Part shown: positions 1-12,329 of the stretch, piece after piece
How the letters are laid out: each line of letters begins with the position of its first letter
How positions within the stretch are numbered: position 1 is the first letter of the stretch
NCBI GenBank assembly: GCA_009760855.2
Contig: WPIO01000145.1
Span: forward strand, 89,001 to 149,000
Source: Cristatella mucedo
Lineage: Eukaryota > Bryozoa > Phylactolaemata > Cristatellidae
Length of the DNA: 60,000 nt
Reading direction: 5' to 3'
Position numbers and translations under genes: made by a program
Notes under the pieces: generated by a model
Database searches by the model: none
Seen by the model: only the letters and a program-made list of their open reading frames with translations
What the model was told of the DNA's origin: nothing

Positions 1-839
1 CGATTTGAGGACGATTTACGGTGAATTTTGGTAATGTTCCTGGTCATTTCAGACGATTGCCGCCATTGCCATAGTGTGAAGATGCACAGATTTTTCTATT
101 TTACGTGGTTGTGCACCGTGTAATCGTGTACTTTAATATGCAATAAAAACTGGAGCTCGGTGGAATGTTTTTCGATTTTTCGTGCTGTGTATTCGGTGGA
201 TTGAAGAGGATTGTGGTATTGGCCCGGGCTACTACAGTCGATTGCAGCACATTGCACTTGAACGACCATGCTAATGCAAGTGAAATTTTTTGTAAGTGCA
301 ATTTTTGCAGAGTTTACTGTAGTATGCAATCCAAAAAGGAGCTTTGCGAACCGGATTTCTTTCGTTATGAGGTGGAATGGAGTGGATTTCGGTGGATTGC
401 GGTATTGGCCTGGGCCATCGCCATCTTATTTTAGTGGACTTCGTAAGAATGCATGAGCAAAATCTCTCGAAACTTTCCGGGTATATTGTGCGAGTAGCGG
501 AGTTTGATATTCCAAACGTTTTGGAGCGGTGCGCCGCTGATTTGTGGTGGATTTGACGGGAACTAGAATGGATTGCGATGGATTGTGGTACAAGCGTTCG
601 GCGTCGAAGCTCATTTGCATACGTGCGGACGCGAGCAGCGAAATTAAATTTGGTGGACAGATTAATTTGAACGTGTACAACAAAGTCAGCGAAAAATGTG
701 GGCTCGGCAATGCTTAGGTCTGGTCGATGTTAGCCTAATTCGAGTGCATTTCGGTAAGTCATCGAAACCCACGTTGTAGACTGAATGAGTTCTGCATGTG
801 GTCAGAAAAGTAGGACTTGCTAACGATTGGTGCTGGCAA
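1..839. other. Unassigned, with degenerate internal repetition
   Basis: No gene recognised. Short motifs recur: GGTGGATTG followed by GTATTGGCC(C/T)GGGC occurs near 192-230 and 387-420, with weaker versions near 545-590. The open frames here have no recognisable domain. It may be an old low-copy repeat. Confidence 0.4.
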
Positions 840-1690
840 AGTGCATGAGATGATTTGAACGAGTGCGTGACCCTTGATCATGCACGTGAGCCACAAAAGA
901 CAAGAGTCAATGCACGGAATTCAGTGCTAAAGGCGTCAGATAAGTTATCAGAGTGAATGTTGAAATCCCCCTTAACGAGTAAGGATCGATTTATTTGTTG
1001 TACACAGATTGAAATGAGATCGAAGAAATCTGAATATTTGGTACCCAGTGGGCAATAGACTACTGCCACCATTTGTAGCTTGTATTCGGGTGAAATCAGG
1101 ACAATCGATTTGAAAGACTTCTTCAAGTGTACTGCAAATGGCGTGAAGTTGAATTTCGAGCCCATAATGATAGCAACCCGGCCTCCAGTTTTGATTGATG
1201 TGGGGATGTGAAAGAATGAGAAACCAGTCAGGGCACCGTCTTTAATTTTCGGGAAGTTAACAGATTTTAGCCAAGTTTCAGCCAAGGTTGAGCCCATTTT
1301 AAGATATAACGTTGGTTATTACTAGAGGTTTATTGCACATTAAGCGAGGATTCCCAAGACAAGCGTTAAGTTGGGCGACCGAATTTATAACAGGCCTGAT
1401 GACCACTAAGTTGGATAGATTCACATTGACGTTTGTGGGGGAAGTGTGCTGAGCGGTTCGAGACAATCCTAGGCATACCAAACGAGCGGGTCTCGGCTCG
1501 CAGTTCCCACCAAAGAACTGCGTCTAAGCTGGCGGCCCTGGGGTGCTTTTCTTTTGTTAATGCACAATTCACGAATCTTAGCAACAGTAGTAACATCCAG
1601 AAATGCATTTGAACTACGATAACGAATAGGTTCGCACCATCATAACAAACATGCAGGTTACTAGCAGCCGGCGTAGCTAAGGCCGGCACG
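840..1690 (-). mobile_element. LINE-A fragment, endonuclease domain (degenerate)
   Basis: On the minus strand the frame 1297-878 reads TETWLK-like, GFSFFHIPTS, GGRVAII, VVYCPLGT and GDFNIHSDNLSDAF. These are the landmarks of the apurinic-type endonuclease of L2/CR1-clade LINEs. The frames upstream (1299-1689) include PRIVSNRSAHFPHKR, which resembles the linker before the endonuclease. The copy is interrupted by stops and has no reverse transcriptase portion here. Confidence 0.8.
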
Positions 1691-1914
1691 GGAGACCCGG
1701 CAGCCTGAAGCGATAAGCGTCTAGGTGTCCATAGGCACGTAATTTCTTACGGGATATAGTCCAACAACAGTCAGAATAACTGGTAAAGGGTCTTAGGAGA
1801 CGAGTTCTAGACCTTATTACTGTATCCGTATAAGCTTGCATCGGGTGCAGGGGAAAATGAAAGCAAATTGCTACTTGGACGTTGTGAAGATCGCTGGCAT
1901 TCCGTCAGCTCATA

Positions 1915-2125
1915 GTATTAACTTTATTTGGACAATGAAACAACAATGAAACAGGACAATGGTCCGAAACAGACCGCAGGCATGGTAAAGGACTCGTTTG
2001 AAAACCCAATGCATCAAGGTTACGACCACTCCTGGATTTTAGAACGGCCCAGTCAAAGTTCAGATTTTGAATCCCATTGAACACTTGTGGCAGGAGTTGG
2101 AGCACAAAATACCCCAACAGGTCAT
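1915..2125 (+). mobile_element. Tc1/mariner transposase fragment (frameshifted)
   Basis: Plus-strand pieces in different frames read QQDNGPKQTAG and later NPIEHLWQELEHK. These correspond to the Tc1-type DNDPKHTA and SPDLNPIEHLW catalytic-domain signatures. Frameshifts and stops separate them, so the copy is dead. Confidence 0.7.
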
Positions 2126-5100
2126 CCTTCCGCGAAATTGTAATGGATTATTCAAACTTGTGCATACGGAAAGGCAGTATAATCACACATCTGACGTACT
2201 TGAGAAATTGTGAGAATTAATGTTCAAAAGGCTCCTCACTGTTATAAAAAAAAAACGCGAAGGGGCTACACGCTACTATTTTTTTTTTATTTCATTGCAA
2301 CTTTGTGCACAATAAGCTGCTTTAACTACGGCATGCTTCAGGTTATTTCAACAGTATTGGCTTTCGCGATTTATCTTGTTATACCTATCTAACTACCTGA
2401 GACACAGGGTGCGAAGAGTTGTTGGGCTGGCATTGTACATCCATATACATATAGTATATACACACGTGTGCTATATAAACATGTCTAGGGATATATATAT
2501 ACTCATAAAATCTTCTGTTACCCTGTGCCATCGACGGGCATAGCTGCCATAACAAGGTCCACATTGCAAGGAACTGTCATTGGTCAGAGTATTTGCACAC
2601 AACATGGCCGACCGGCATATGGGGTTTCATTACAGCAGTCTTTTTCTTTGCTCTCACCTGCATGCATACTGCCAGAAGGACTCTGACCTTCTCGTGGGAA
2701 GCTCTTGCCGTTTAGTGTTTCAGCTTTCCCTGATTTGACCCTGCTTACAGGAATTAGGGCTGATAGAAATTGGGTCTCTTAGTTCTTTTACACCTAATAC
2801 ATTATTATTGTTACGACGGCCTGACTTATCCATCAGACCTTAACACGTATACAGCATACCCTGTTACATTGAAACACTATGACGTCGACGCTTAGCTCAT
2901 CCCAGTAATAGAAGAGCACTCCGTATTATTATTATTAGCCACCAAACATTATCATCAAAACACGAAATGATGATGTTATCTAACGGAACAAGTAACACAA
3001 AATGCATCGAGTACTATCATTTATTAATACCGCTATTGGCTTTAAGATCAGTAACCTACACCCGGTAAGTAACTTCAGTACCTTCCACTTAAAGTCCAAC
3101 TAGTCGTCCGAAGCCAGCCACTAAAGCCACTGTAGGTTACAGTTCACGCGCTGTGCAGGGTGCTGAAAGTGCAGGAGAATCCAATCAGGCAATAGTTGTA
3201 TCTGCTGCTGCTGCTTCTGGGTGCTTATGGAGCACGCTCTATTAGGCTGTTTTCGTGAGGCTGAAGACACTCCTGAACAATTGCAACCACCATATTTTGA
3301 AGCTCCACAGTCAGTTCTGCTTCGGTTTTCCTATAAAGAAAAACAAATGTCATACTCCAAGTTCAAAATCGAACTAAATGACATTGGCTACAGGAACTGG
3401 TTGAGCCAGGTCGTACTAATCGAGGGGTAAGCCTACAGAGGTTTGGGCATAAACATAACTTCAGATTGTTATCTCTCGCGTAGAGGCTAACCAATATAGG
3501 CTTTTCCAGCAGACTTGTAGTAGCTAAAACATGTGCAGCAAGCGCCATGGTGCTGACAAAGACACGAACCGAAAATCCAAAAAGGACGTGATTGTTTTTT
3601 TTTCACGACCATTTTCTGTACACCAGTAGCTATATATTACATATTCTGCGCCATCTGACATATGCGACTCACATAGGACATACTCTAAACGAGCTTCAAT
3701 ATGCACTCTGCTATGCCAGTAATATTTCGCAAGATTTTCCACAATTAATCATGCGTAATTGAGACCTTAAGAAGATTCGGTTGCTCAGCTTTATGGTAAC
3801 TGGTTGGCCACTTTGGTAATTCTTATCTTGCTACCAACTGGCCTCACGATATCCTTTGAGTAGACTAAACTAATAAATGCTTGTTTCCCAGGTGGATGTC
3901 TAGTTCTTCTCGTAGGTAACAATACACATGATATGTTATTATTATTTTTTAGGTCATACAACTGTTGATCAGCTTCTCATTAACTTTACTGATCAATTGC
4001 AGCCGTCCTGATTACCCCACCAAATGACCGGGTAAATGACTACTCAAGTGCATTTGGTGAGCGACGATCACGGCGATGAGGGTCGACATAAAATCATACC
4101 GAGCCCGCATGCTGCATCGGTCGAAGGCTGTCCTAATAAAAATAAAACACAATTGCAACCACACTCAAAGAACTTAAACTACTATACATGTCCACATAGG
4201 GTAACCAACTAACTTAATCTCATCTAAAGAAGAAAAAATGAGAACCGCAGCATGAATGAAGATATTTGACGTGCATAGAAAGAGATTTACTTCCCCACAA
4301 ACTATATCTTATTATTAGTATTATTCTTACTAAGATGTAGTTGCAGCCCAAGATCCCCAGAGAAACCGCTTCTTTGGCCAACAGACATTAATTTACTTGT
4401 CATAGAAAATTTCTTTTAGGTAATTCATTGCCGCGAGAGAAACGGGAGTGATCTAAGTCAGGCAGAGGGTGGAAGCATTTCTCAACTACAGTTCCAAGAT
4501 TTGAAGACTATCCTAGAGACAGTATCAAATTCTTACTATATAGACTTTTTTGCCATAGGGCCAATAGTAATAAGATCCATATTTCCCGTTCCGATAACCA
4601 GCCTTCGGTCAACAAGGGAGCGCTGGAGAAAACGAATACCTGTAACCCGTGCATTAAGATATTGCGTTTTTTTATATTAACACGGCTGATTCCGATGAGT
4701 GGAGCACCAAGATGCCGTAGCCGTCATCTATAAAGGACTGTTCATGCAGGTTTTGTAGTAAGGAAGGCTATTTCCGTAGTCTCGCCATACTCCAGAGTCA
4801 AGAAAACCGGAACATAGCAGACCTCAGACTGCTGGGTGGTGCTGGCAAGCACTGTCTACTGCCTATAGGTGCTTTGAGACTAGACATTTACAGCTTTTAC
4901 AGCTTGCTTTAGCTTGCAATCCCATTAGATCCTCTATAGACCGCCAGCATAATGATACTGAGCACATATTTAGGTACCATGGCAACCGGCTGCACTCATC
5001 AAGTTTGCGTTCTTTCGTTGCTTTTTCACGAGCTAAAACTTTAGATTGCAAGTGTGCAAATTTTATTGAAGGGCAAGCTAAGCATGTTTTAGGTATTTAA

Positions 5101-6019
5101 GAAACTTGCCACTCACTCCTCCTTAGTTCAATTAATCACAACTCTCACGCTATGCATAACCATTAGTAGCTTGGTATAATTTAAAATTTAATCTAAATGT
5201 AATGCCAGTCTTCATGCCAGTAAGAGAGTTGCTGAGACATCATATGGAAGGGGCATCCACTGGTGACGACGTCCGACTTCTGACCACGCAAATCAGCAGT
5301 TTGGCAGTGAACTGGCATGCACAAAACAGTGTAAGCTAGTTTATCCATAAAGCATGAATCTGCTAATATATTTTTTATTTACCAAACTAAACCACAAACA
5401 CAAAATATATTGCCTAATTTTCTCCTCACTGATGTACTGGAACGAGAAAATTTACATAACCCGCCAAGGTGGCCACTAGATTGCATAAGTACGTCATTAA
5501 CTAATAAGAACTCAACAATCCTGCAACAATTCTGCCATGTAAAGCGACTTCGTAGCGCTAGATAACTGATCGCACTGTAACCGAGATCTGCACTTTGGAC
5601 TTCCAAAATCGTTAAATCGAATTACTCTCGATAGCAAACTACCAACTATATCAAGGAGTCATTGCTCACTTTTAACTAAAAACGTTACTTTTTGATAACT
5701 GTGTGTGCCATTACATCGCCATTTCTGTGAGACAGTGCATAAGTCGGGTTGAATTTAACATTTAACAGCTTAAGCAAGATCCACAACTACTAAATTGTAT
5801 ACAAACTATCTTGTTCCAGATGACTTTTTAATGTCAACTACTATCCATGATTTATACCCAGCATCAAAAACATTATCTCAGTATGGCCTCTGCTGCCTTA
5901 GTGGCTACAATTTTGGGTTCGTAGTTGAACTTTCTACAATGGCGTGCATGCAACAGCAGAGCATAATTTGCAAAAATGCTTACTACTGGCAAATGAACTA
6001 ACACATTGGTTCTGAGAAG
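2126..6019. other. Unassigned DNA downstream of PGM2
   Basis: No coding feature could be supported on either strand. The stretch holds short TTATTA tracts (about 2800 and 2926-2940), a TA-rich patch near 2440-2505 and many scattered stops. The missing PGM2 terminal exon or 3' UTR could lie here or in 6.2-8.8 kb. Confidence 0.4.
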
Positions 6020-6202
6020 TTAAATATGACGTCGCCCATGCTTCATGGGTATCTCTTCGGGTACACTGTTCCGAAGTGCTTGGATTTTTGCGAAAAAGAA
6101 GGCAGATGAGGCAGATAACAATGCCTGCTGATCTACATCATCCCATAAATGTTCCATTGGGTTCAGATCCGGAGACTGAGTGGGCCACTGCATTGATACC
6201 AC
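6020..6202 (-). mobile_element. Tc1/mariner transposase C-terminal fragment
   Basis: The minus strand reads MQWPTQSPDLNPMEHLWDD, the conserved end of the DDE domain of Tc1-type transposases, followed by a degenerate C-terminus. The N-terminal part is absent. Confidence 0.78.
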
Positions 6203-7504
6203 AACGGCAAATCAGCATTTTTCCGACCTGGTAGCAAGCTCTTGCAGCTGAATGGAGGTCTCACCAAGCAGTTCACTGAGGCAATCCAAATTCTTGGACC
6301 GCTCAAAGGTAACATGCTGGTCCATCACACACTCAAAACGATGCACCGCTAGATACCCCTTTTGCAGAAAAGCAACAACAAGCCATGCCAGCTTGCCACA
6401 AAATGTTATAGCCGGCTGCAAACACTCAGCACACTGTATGCCTCATCTTTCCGAGCGGCCTTGACACTTATTCTTTCCTTGCCATTACCGAACTATGCGA
6501 ACTTACTCACGCCAGTCCATAAATTGTCACTGCCCAGATCACTGTCCAATGGGAATAGTCATAAGCTCAATGCTCTTTGCTGACTGGTTAGCAAAGGCTT
6601 GCGTTTTGCAACACGACAGAAGATGCTGCTATTGACTAACCCTCTACTTACCATTTTGTCTCTAGCACCTGTTCTCAAGACTTCTTTTAATGACCGATCG
6701 TGCCAGGTCTCGAAGAGTAATCTTCTGGAATGCCACCATCTTAATCGGCCTTTCCGCCGGTCAATACGTGCTGTCCAACCAGATCCTGTTATCCCTCCCA
6801 GCTACCAAACAGGTCTCACAGTATTTCTTCAGAATATAGCACGAGGTGAAATCCCTAGTCCGAGGATGTCATCCAATCTCCAAGTCACTATAGTCTTACT
6901 TAAACAAGGCTATTAGCAACCCGTTAATAAAGCCACTACAGTATTTAAAGCCAATCAGCAGTGGCGCATGGAACATCCAGAAGTGGCAGCAGCACTGGCC
7001 ATTAACCGTAAGAATCATCTGAGTCACCCATACAGCAATGCAGAAATACGATGCCAAGTAACCTTAATTGCTAAAAGCAAGCACTGTGTTACGATAGCAA
7101 TTTATACATATGGTGAATATGCTGGCTATTTAGACCGGATTTCATCCATTTTTGCTATGAGCCATTATTAGAATGATAAGGGTGCTCAATTAAATGAAGC
7201 AAGACAACTGAAAACACATCACACTCCCTAGCGGTGAAGCAGACAAGAATGTTGCAATAGCAAGTCCACAACACAATATTCAGAGTTGCGGCCATTTTTT
7301 TAAGCTTCCCTGTAAGTGTACTTTGAAATGCTTCAATATGCTTGAACGTGCATAAAATCGACAAAGTTAGAGGAATCTTTTGGAGAAAAAAAAACATCTG
7401 CCTCCAGAAGCATGGTTAATAATTAGGATAGATAGAAGGGATGTATAGAAGACTCTTAATGGGTACTGATGTCGGACGAACATGTATTTGTATTACTTAA
7501 CTAA
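6203..7504. other. Unassigned
   Basis: Several frames of 60-105 codons are open, but none carries a domain I recognise on either strand. Part of 6212-6420 may be captured or divergent transposon DNA flanking the Tc1 fragment. Confidence 0.3.
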
Positions 7505-8430
7505 CGACGATAAAAACAACTGCTGCTCATAGGACGCCCCAAGCCTGTGGCTGGAGTAGAAGGCTTTGCTCATCTATTAGGCGATGCTGTTGTGCGACCA
7601 TCACCACGTGCTCGGAATTTAGGTGTCGCATTCGACAGCTGCCTAAATTTTGAAAGCTTCATTAAGAAGACTGCTTACACAGCAAGCCATCACGTCCGAT
7701 CCCTATCCAAGATTTCAAAGAGTCTTCCACGGTGGCCAGCAAACAATTTAAAATAGCTCCTTGGTTCTGTCTTGGCAAGGTTATTGTTATTCCCTTTTGG
7801 CTAAGCTACAGAACAAGCTACTAGGCCACTGCAGCTGGCCATAAATATGGCTGCAAGGCTAGTTTACAAATCCCAGAAGTTTGACCATACGACTCCTTTT
7901 CTCGAGAGCTTGGATGCTGCCGGTTGATCATTAGACACAGATAAAAGATCTCACGCTGACCCACAAGGCCCGCCATGGGTTGCCTATTTCAAAACTAGCT
8001 GAACTGCTGCACCAGTTTCAGCCTCCTCGTGCCCTCAGGTCCTGTATGGACAGTAAATTAGCTGTTCAATTCTTCTGCTTAAAGAACGTTGGCCACAGAA
8101 GCGTCTGCTCTGCAGGTAATAGACTATGAAACTCGCTTCCACAATTCTTCCGAAACAACCGCTACTCTCCTGCTGCCGACTATGGCACATCTTTTCCAGT
8201 CGTCCTGAGCTGATACTTTCATGCTACTCACTACCTCAACTGCTCTCCTGACTCAGCTATGCTTCTCTCACTTTCTCTTTGTCGCGTGAGAAGAAGTCTG
8301 TTGGCTACCGTATGCATACCGAAAGCAGCTTAGGCTGTGAGTGCGCTATACAAAACTCTCCTGATTAACTCCCACATAGTCCTTGCGGCTTTGTGAAATT
8401 ACAGAGATACCTTACACACATTACGTACAT
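7505..8430 (+). mobile_element. LINE-B copy, 3' part (5'-truncated)
   Basis: The sequence matches the 12.3-kb and 50-kb LINE-B copies along its length: the HHVRSLSKI segment of the RT C-terminal region, the PLQL..NMAARLV segment, and a 3' end near the GGAGATACATTAC signature (GAGATACCTTACAC here). Stops and frameshifts make it non-functional. Confidence 0.8.
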
Positions 8431-8863
8431 ATACCCGTTATGAAGCCGTAGAACCATTGGCATACACAGTTGAAATTATGAAAAAATTCATGCATGGTTT
8501 ACTTAATATTGTAGATGAATCATTATAATGAGAAGCGAAGCAAAATCGGTTCTTGATTTATTTTGTTAACCTTTCCTAAGCAGTGCCCAAAATCTATCCA
8601 ATACAGGCAAGACTAACTTGGGCTCCCTGATTCTGGTGCGGGTTACAGTGGGACAAGATTTAACCTCGACTCACAACTGCACAATATCATGCATACATTT
8701 TCGCAAGCCAGAGCAAGTATGAGCGTGCATTTTTACATCGCGAATGATCTGCTTGAGGGTAGAGACTTTGCCGTAGCATGCATAGGTTTTGCAAGACCAA
8801 GGCTCAGCTAAGGTGATAATGGCAGTTGGTGAATAAAATCTGCACCCATATGCTACTGGCTAC
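8431..8863. other. Flank just downstream of PGM2 exon 16
   Basis: The terminal PGM2 exon was expected here but I could not recognise it. The minus strand holds an open stretch from about 8823 to 8670 that ends in a stop and has no resemblance to the family C-terminus. Minus-strand GT donors after exon 16 begin at 8863. Confidence 0.35.
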
Positions 8864-8998
8864 GTACTGTCGGTGAAGGTCTCTCAGCTCGGTATAGTAC
8901 TTGATCTTTGGCTCTGTGCCACTTGTGCGAAGTGTTGCAACACATCCATTCTCAAAAGTGAAGGTGATCATTTGACTGGCTGAACTAACTGGCAAAGT
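8864..8998 (-). CDS. PGM2: PGM2 exon 16, phosphate-binding loop (3' border uncertain)
   Basis: After the GGTTGCAG acceptor the exon reads [15 protein letters not shown] then [24 protein letters not shown] is the conserved loop that grips the substrate phosphate. I end it at TAC|GTAGCC because a further C-terminal helix of about 40 residues is expected and GTAGCC is the first usable donor. That donor is weak. If it is not used, the frame reads on to a stop near 8804 with unconserved residues. Confidence 0.85.
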
Positions 8999-9254
8999 CT
9001 GCAACCGGACAGAGAAGATTTGTTAAATGAATGCAGATGATTAATCTACAAAAAAACGCGCCACAGACTGGATTTGTGTCTGTGTTTCACAGAGCAGCAA
9101 CCCTATCTCCCATCGGTCAACAACGAGTGCTAGTGCTTTCCGGTCCAGCTCTATAGACGAGTCTCTAGCTATACTGCCTGTTTGGAATCTCTATACAACT
9201 TTAAGCATTTCGGCGATGAAAAAATTCAAAATTCATCTACACCATTTCAAGATG

Positions 9255-9412
9255 CTGTGAATGTCACCCCTAACCATGTTAGGCTTGCGGTTATTGAGCA
9301 TGATACCACTGACCATTTCAATGGTATTTGTTTTGCAGCAAACGCAAATTGCCTAAAAGAGATTGAGTTCTCTCTGGGTGCTATATCAAGTGTGTTATTA
9401 TTATTACTATAA
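9255..9412 (+). mobile_element. LINE-A 3' tail
   Basis: The stretch aligns with the 3' end of the 25.9-kb and 48.0-kb copies: GTCACCCCTAACCATGTTA, then GAGATTGAGTTCTCT, then a (TTA)n end. The hairpin tail is degenerate. Confidence 0.75.
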
Positions 9413-10607
9413 GCAATTTGGGATCTCTATTATTACTATAAGCAATCTCGTTTTCGAGAGCTTCATACGATTGCAGGTCATAGTCGTGGTGAGAAGAGGT
9501 CGTCAAGAGTTAAACTCTTGAAAAAACAGTTTCAATTCCTCGGCAAACGGATATTTATGATACCGCTAACAGCTTCTAGTATTTGCATCAGAGATAATAA
9601 TACATATAAATTTGTTAATCTGAAAATTAGATTCCCTATAAATCCAAGCATTTTCCATTTTCTTAACCGTAGCTATACACTGCTTGCAATTCCAACCACA
9701 ATGATCAACTGTACTAAAAGCCTACATTGCCATTGATACAATAGCCTAATACATTAATGGTATACTAAGAATACTAGTTACAGACACTTCAGCATTACTA
9801 CGGCTGGATGATGCTAGCAATCTGCCTCGACAAATAATTACCTCGAAGTTGCTATTCATAAACATTATTTGCTACACACGGCTGTTATCAATATGCACGT
9901 ACTGTCCACAATGGGTTACTTCCTAGCTCAACATGGGTCAATTGTACAACAGTATTTAATGTGGTGATCTCGTGGCCGAGAAGTTAGGTGGCATCACTTT
10001 AACTGCATCTGTATCAACTAGAAAATGTATCACTGCATCCAACTTTGCGAGTGTAAACTAACCGTGCGACAAATCAGATATAAGGCTTACGGCTAAGCCA
10101 CCGACTCTTTACAATTACACGATCTGAAGCCTGCTTTGACGACTAGAAGTACAAAAATACACACATTCGGCAAGACAAAAACCTCCAAAATTTGGCTGCT
10201 CATTCAATTTTTTGAGCTAAAGAAGATAGTTTCCCTGGGCATGTGGCCTTAAGGTCCGCATATTACATCTGTTAAGGAGGCAATTCATGCAAAGTGTGCT
10301 GCCACTTAACCAAATGCTTGCTGTATAGTCTTAACCTTATCATCTTTGGGCCTGCAATAACGCAACCCATGCGGTTTGAGTGTTGAAATGGTGGAAAGCT
10401 TGATGAGATAAGGGTAACATATCGTTCTTTAAGCAGCTTATTAAGAAATGAGGTTATCGCAGTCGATGTAAGTAAAAATCAACAAAAATTGTGGTAGGAA
10501 TGGAACACGGTGTCTTGTTGAATGCCTTACACAAGGCTGGACGAAAAGACTACTATGCACCAAGCTAATCTCAAATCAGACCGGGTGCATGCAAACAGTT
10601 TCATTAC
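9413..10607. other. PGM2 intron 15 remainder, unassigned
   Basis: A second short ATTATTACTATAAGC unit follows the LINE-A tail at about 9428, so the end of that insertion is locally duplicated. I see nothing else recognisable. Confidence 0.35.
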
Positions 10608-10694
10608 AGGTATTCCGTTGGGTTGACTGCTGTCGTATCCTGCCGTGAGATCGCGCACATGTTGAACTTTGTAGGTTCCCACGAATGCCGGATA
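10608..10694 (-). CDS. PGM2: PGM2 exon 15
   Basis: The acceptor is AATCTTCTTTCAG, with a good pyrimidine tract, and the donor is GTAATG. The 87-bp exon encodes YPAFVGTYKVQHVRDLTA then GYDSSQPNGIP, matching IRDLTTGYDDSQPD of PGM2. Another AG 23 bp upstream would give the wrong phase. Phase is 0 at both ends. Confidence 0.94.
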
Positions 10695-11329
10695 CTGAAA
10701 GAAGATTGCATCGCCTTCTGCAGGTATTCAAACTACACTGGGTTTTTAATCAGCACGAACAACTAATAATAACAACTGTATGATGTTAACTCAAGCCCAA
10801 AACACAAACACAATGCATCGACTGTTGAATGAGGTAGTAAAGGAGAGTCACCAACATGATTGCAGCAATCATACATGGTTACTCCATTACAAACTGCACA
10901 GGTTCAAAATCAATAACCATCCCCACCTGCTCTCTTTCTATCTATCTCTAACAGTCCAACCTGTATCATTACCAAGTGGACAGGTTCTTGATATTCAAGC
11001 TGGCCATTCTCTAATTTAATTCAAGATGGTTAAAAGTAGCTAACAAAGGCTCGGGTTAGTACGAGTCCAATGATCCAACGGGCAACCCTTAAAACCAAAG
11101 CACATAATGGGTACAACAGTAGTCGGTTGCAACTCTGCATGCCTTTCCTGGCCGTAACATCATTCGCTGCCTCAAGCAAGGTGAATGTCTAGTCCTTCTC
11201 TCTCTCTCTGGCTTAATCCTCGCTATGCAGTGTATGTTAACGCTCTCCGGCCCATAAATAAATAAGGCATGGTATTTGCCGATCTTTAATTATTAACTTG
11301 GCTTTAATAAGAGCAAGTAATTCGACGAA
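10695..11329. other. PGM2 intron 14, unassigned part
   Basis: No recognisable coding or repeat feature apart from a short CT run near 11200. Confidence 0.3.
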
Positions 11330-11660
11330 AATATTAAGGGGTAATCATAAAAATATGATGGAACAAGAGATTAAATGACCTAAAGATAATAAACAAGACC
11401 TTGAAATCGATATGCTACTTGATGGAGAACCAGTGCAGGATGGCGAGATGTGGTGCAATACTGCGGTGCTACTCGTCACAATTGATAAACCAACGAAGTG
11501 GCATGGACCGAGATGCCAAGCCAAGAAAATGGACACTTTGCCACTTAATGACATGGTGATCAATGGTCAAACAACCCCAAAAATACTCGGCAGACTGAGC
11601 CAAAAATCTCGCACTGCAATAGTCGCTGCTGGTGCTGACGCTTGAGCCACTCCAATGCAT
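11330..11660 (-). mobile_element. LINE-A-like fragment, ORF2 C-terminal region
   Basis: Read on the minus strand, the stretch resembles the LINE block HHI.P...LHW, followed by DFKVL and FRSF. The same block occurs in the 22.1-kb and 49.0-kb copies. It is degenerate and lacks the 3' tail. Confidence 0.55.
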
Positions 11661-12329
11661 ATTTTCGCGTGACAGCCAAACATATTCCGAAAATACTAAT
11701 TCAAACCCCGGCAGAACCCAAGTAAATTTGCTAGGGCTTAGTTAGGGTGTGCCTTTATACAGGGCCCCTCATGGAAGATATATACGAACTGTTTGAGCTC
11801 TATGAGCTCCAGGAGGCAAATACAAATTCTGCAAAAAAAACTCGGCGATCAAACCCACCTGTCCCACAGAAACATGCAATGAAAGAGTACAGCACAGCTC
11901 AAACTTCCACATGTTCTACTGCATCGCTGATGCTTTGACGTTTTGTTGCAAGAGATGTTATATGCAAGCATATTTGCACATATCCGAGAGATTCCCGACT
12001 TGCTCAATTCTTTGACATGCTAAGAAAAAGATGTGAAGATCTGAAAAAGTCATCTAGCTAGAGCTCAATCGTCTCCTTCTGACCAATAAAATTGCCTGAA
12101 GATTTTTTCCTATGCCGATTAAAATCAGCCCATTGACACTTCTAAGCCTTCATGCCTAGCATTCGACTTTCTATAGATCCCTTTCAGCACTGATTGACGA
12201 CCTTTGAACTTAAATGGCCTTTAAACTTTAATGGCCACTCACTCGTGAAACTTGACGATGTTAAGACCAACCGAATAGTCACAGGCAAAGCTAGCGTAAG
12301 CCTGCAGTTGTACGACCTCACCCTCGATT
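11661..12329. other. PGM2 intron 14, unassigned part
   Basis: I see nothing beyond short chance frames. 12195-12330 may be the worn 5' border of the LINE-B copy that follows. Confidence 0.3.

Noticed and set aside
8670-8823. Minus-strand open stretch after exon 16 as PGM2 terminal exon
   Set aside because: It ends in a stop, but shows no similarity to the PGM2 C-terminal helix.
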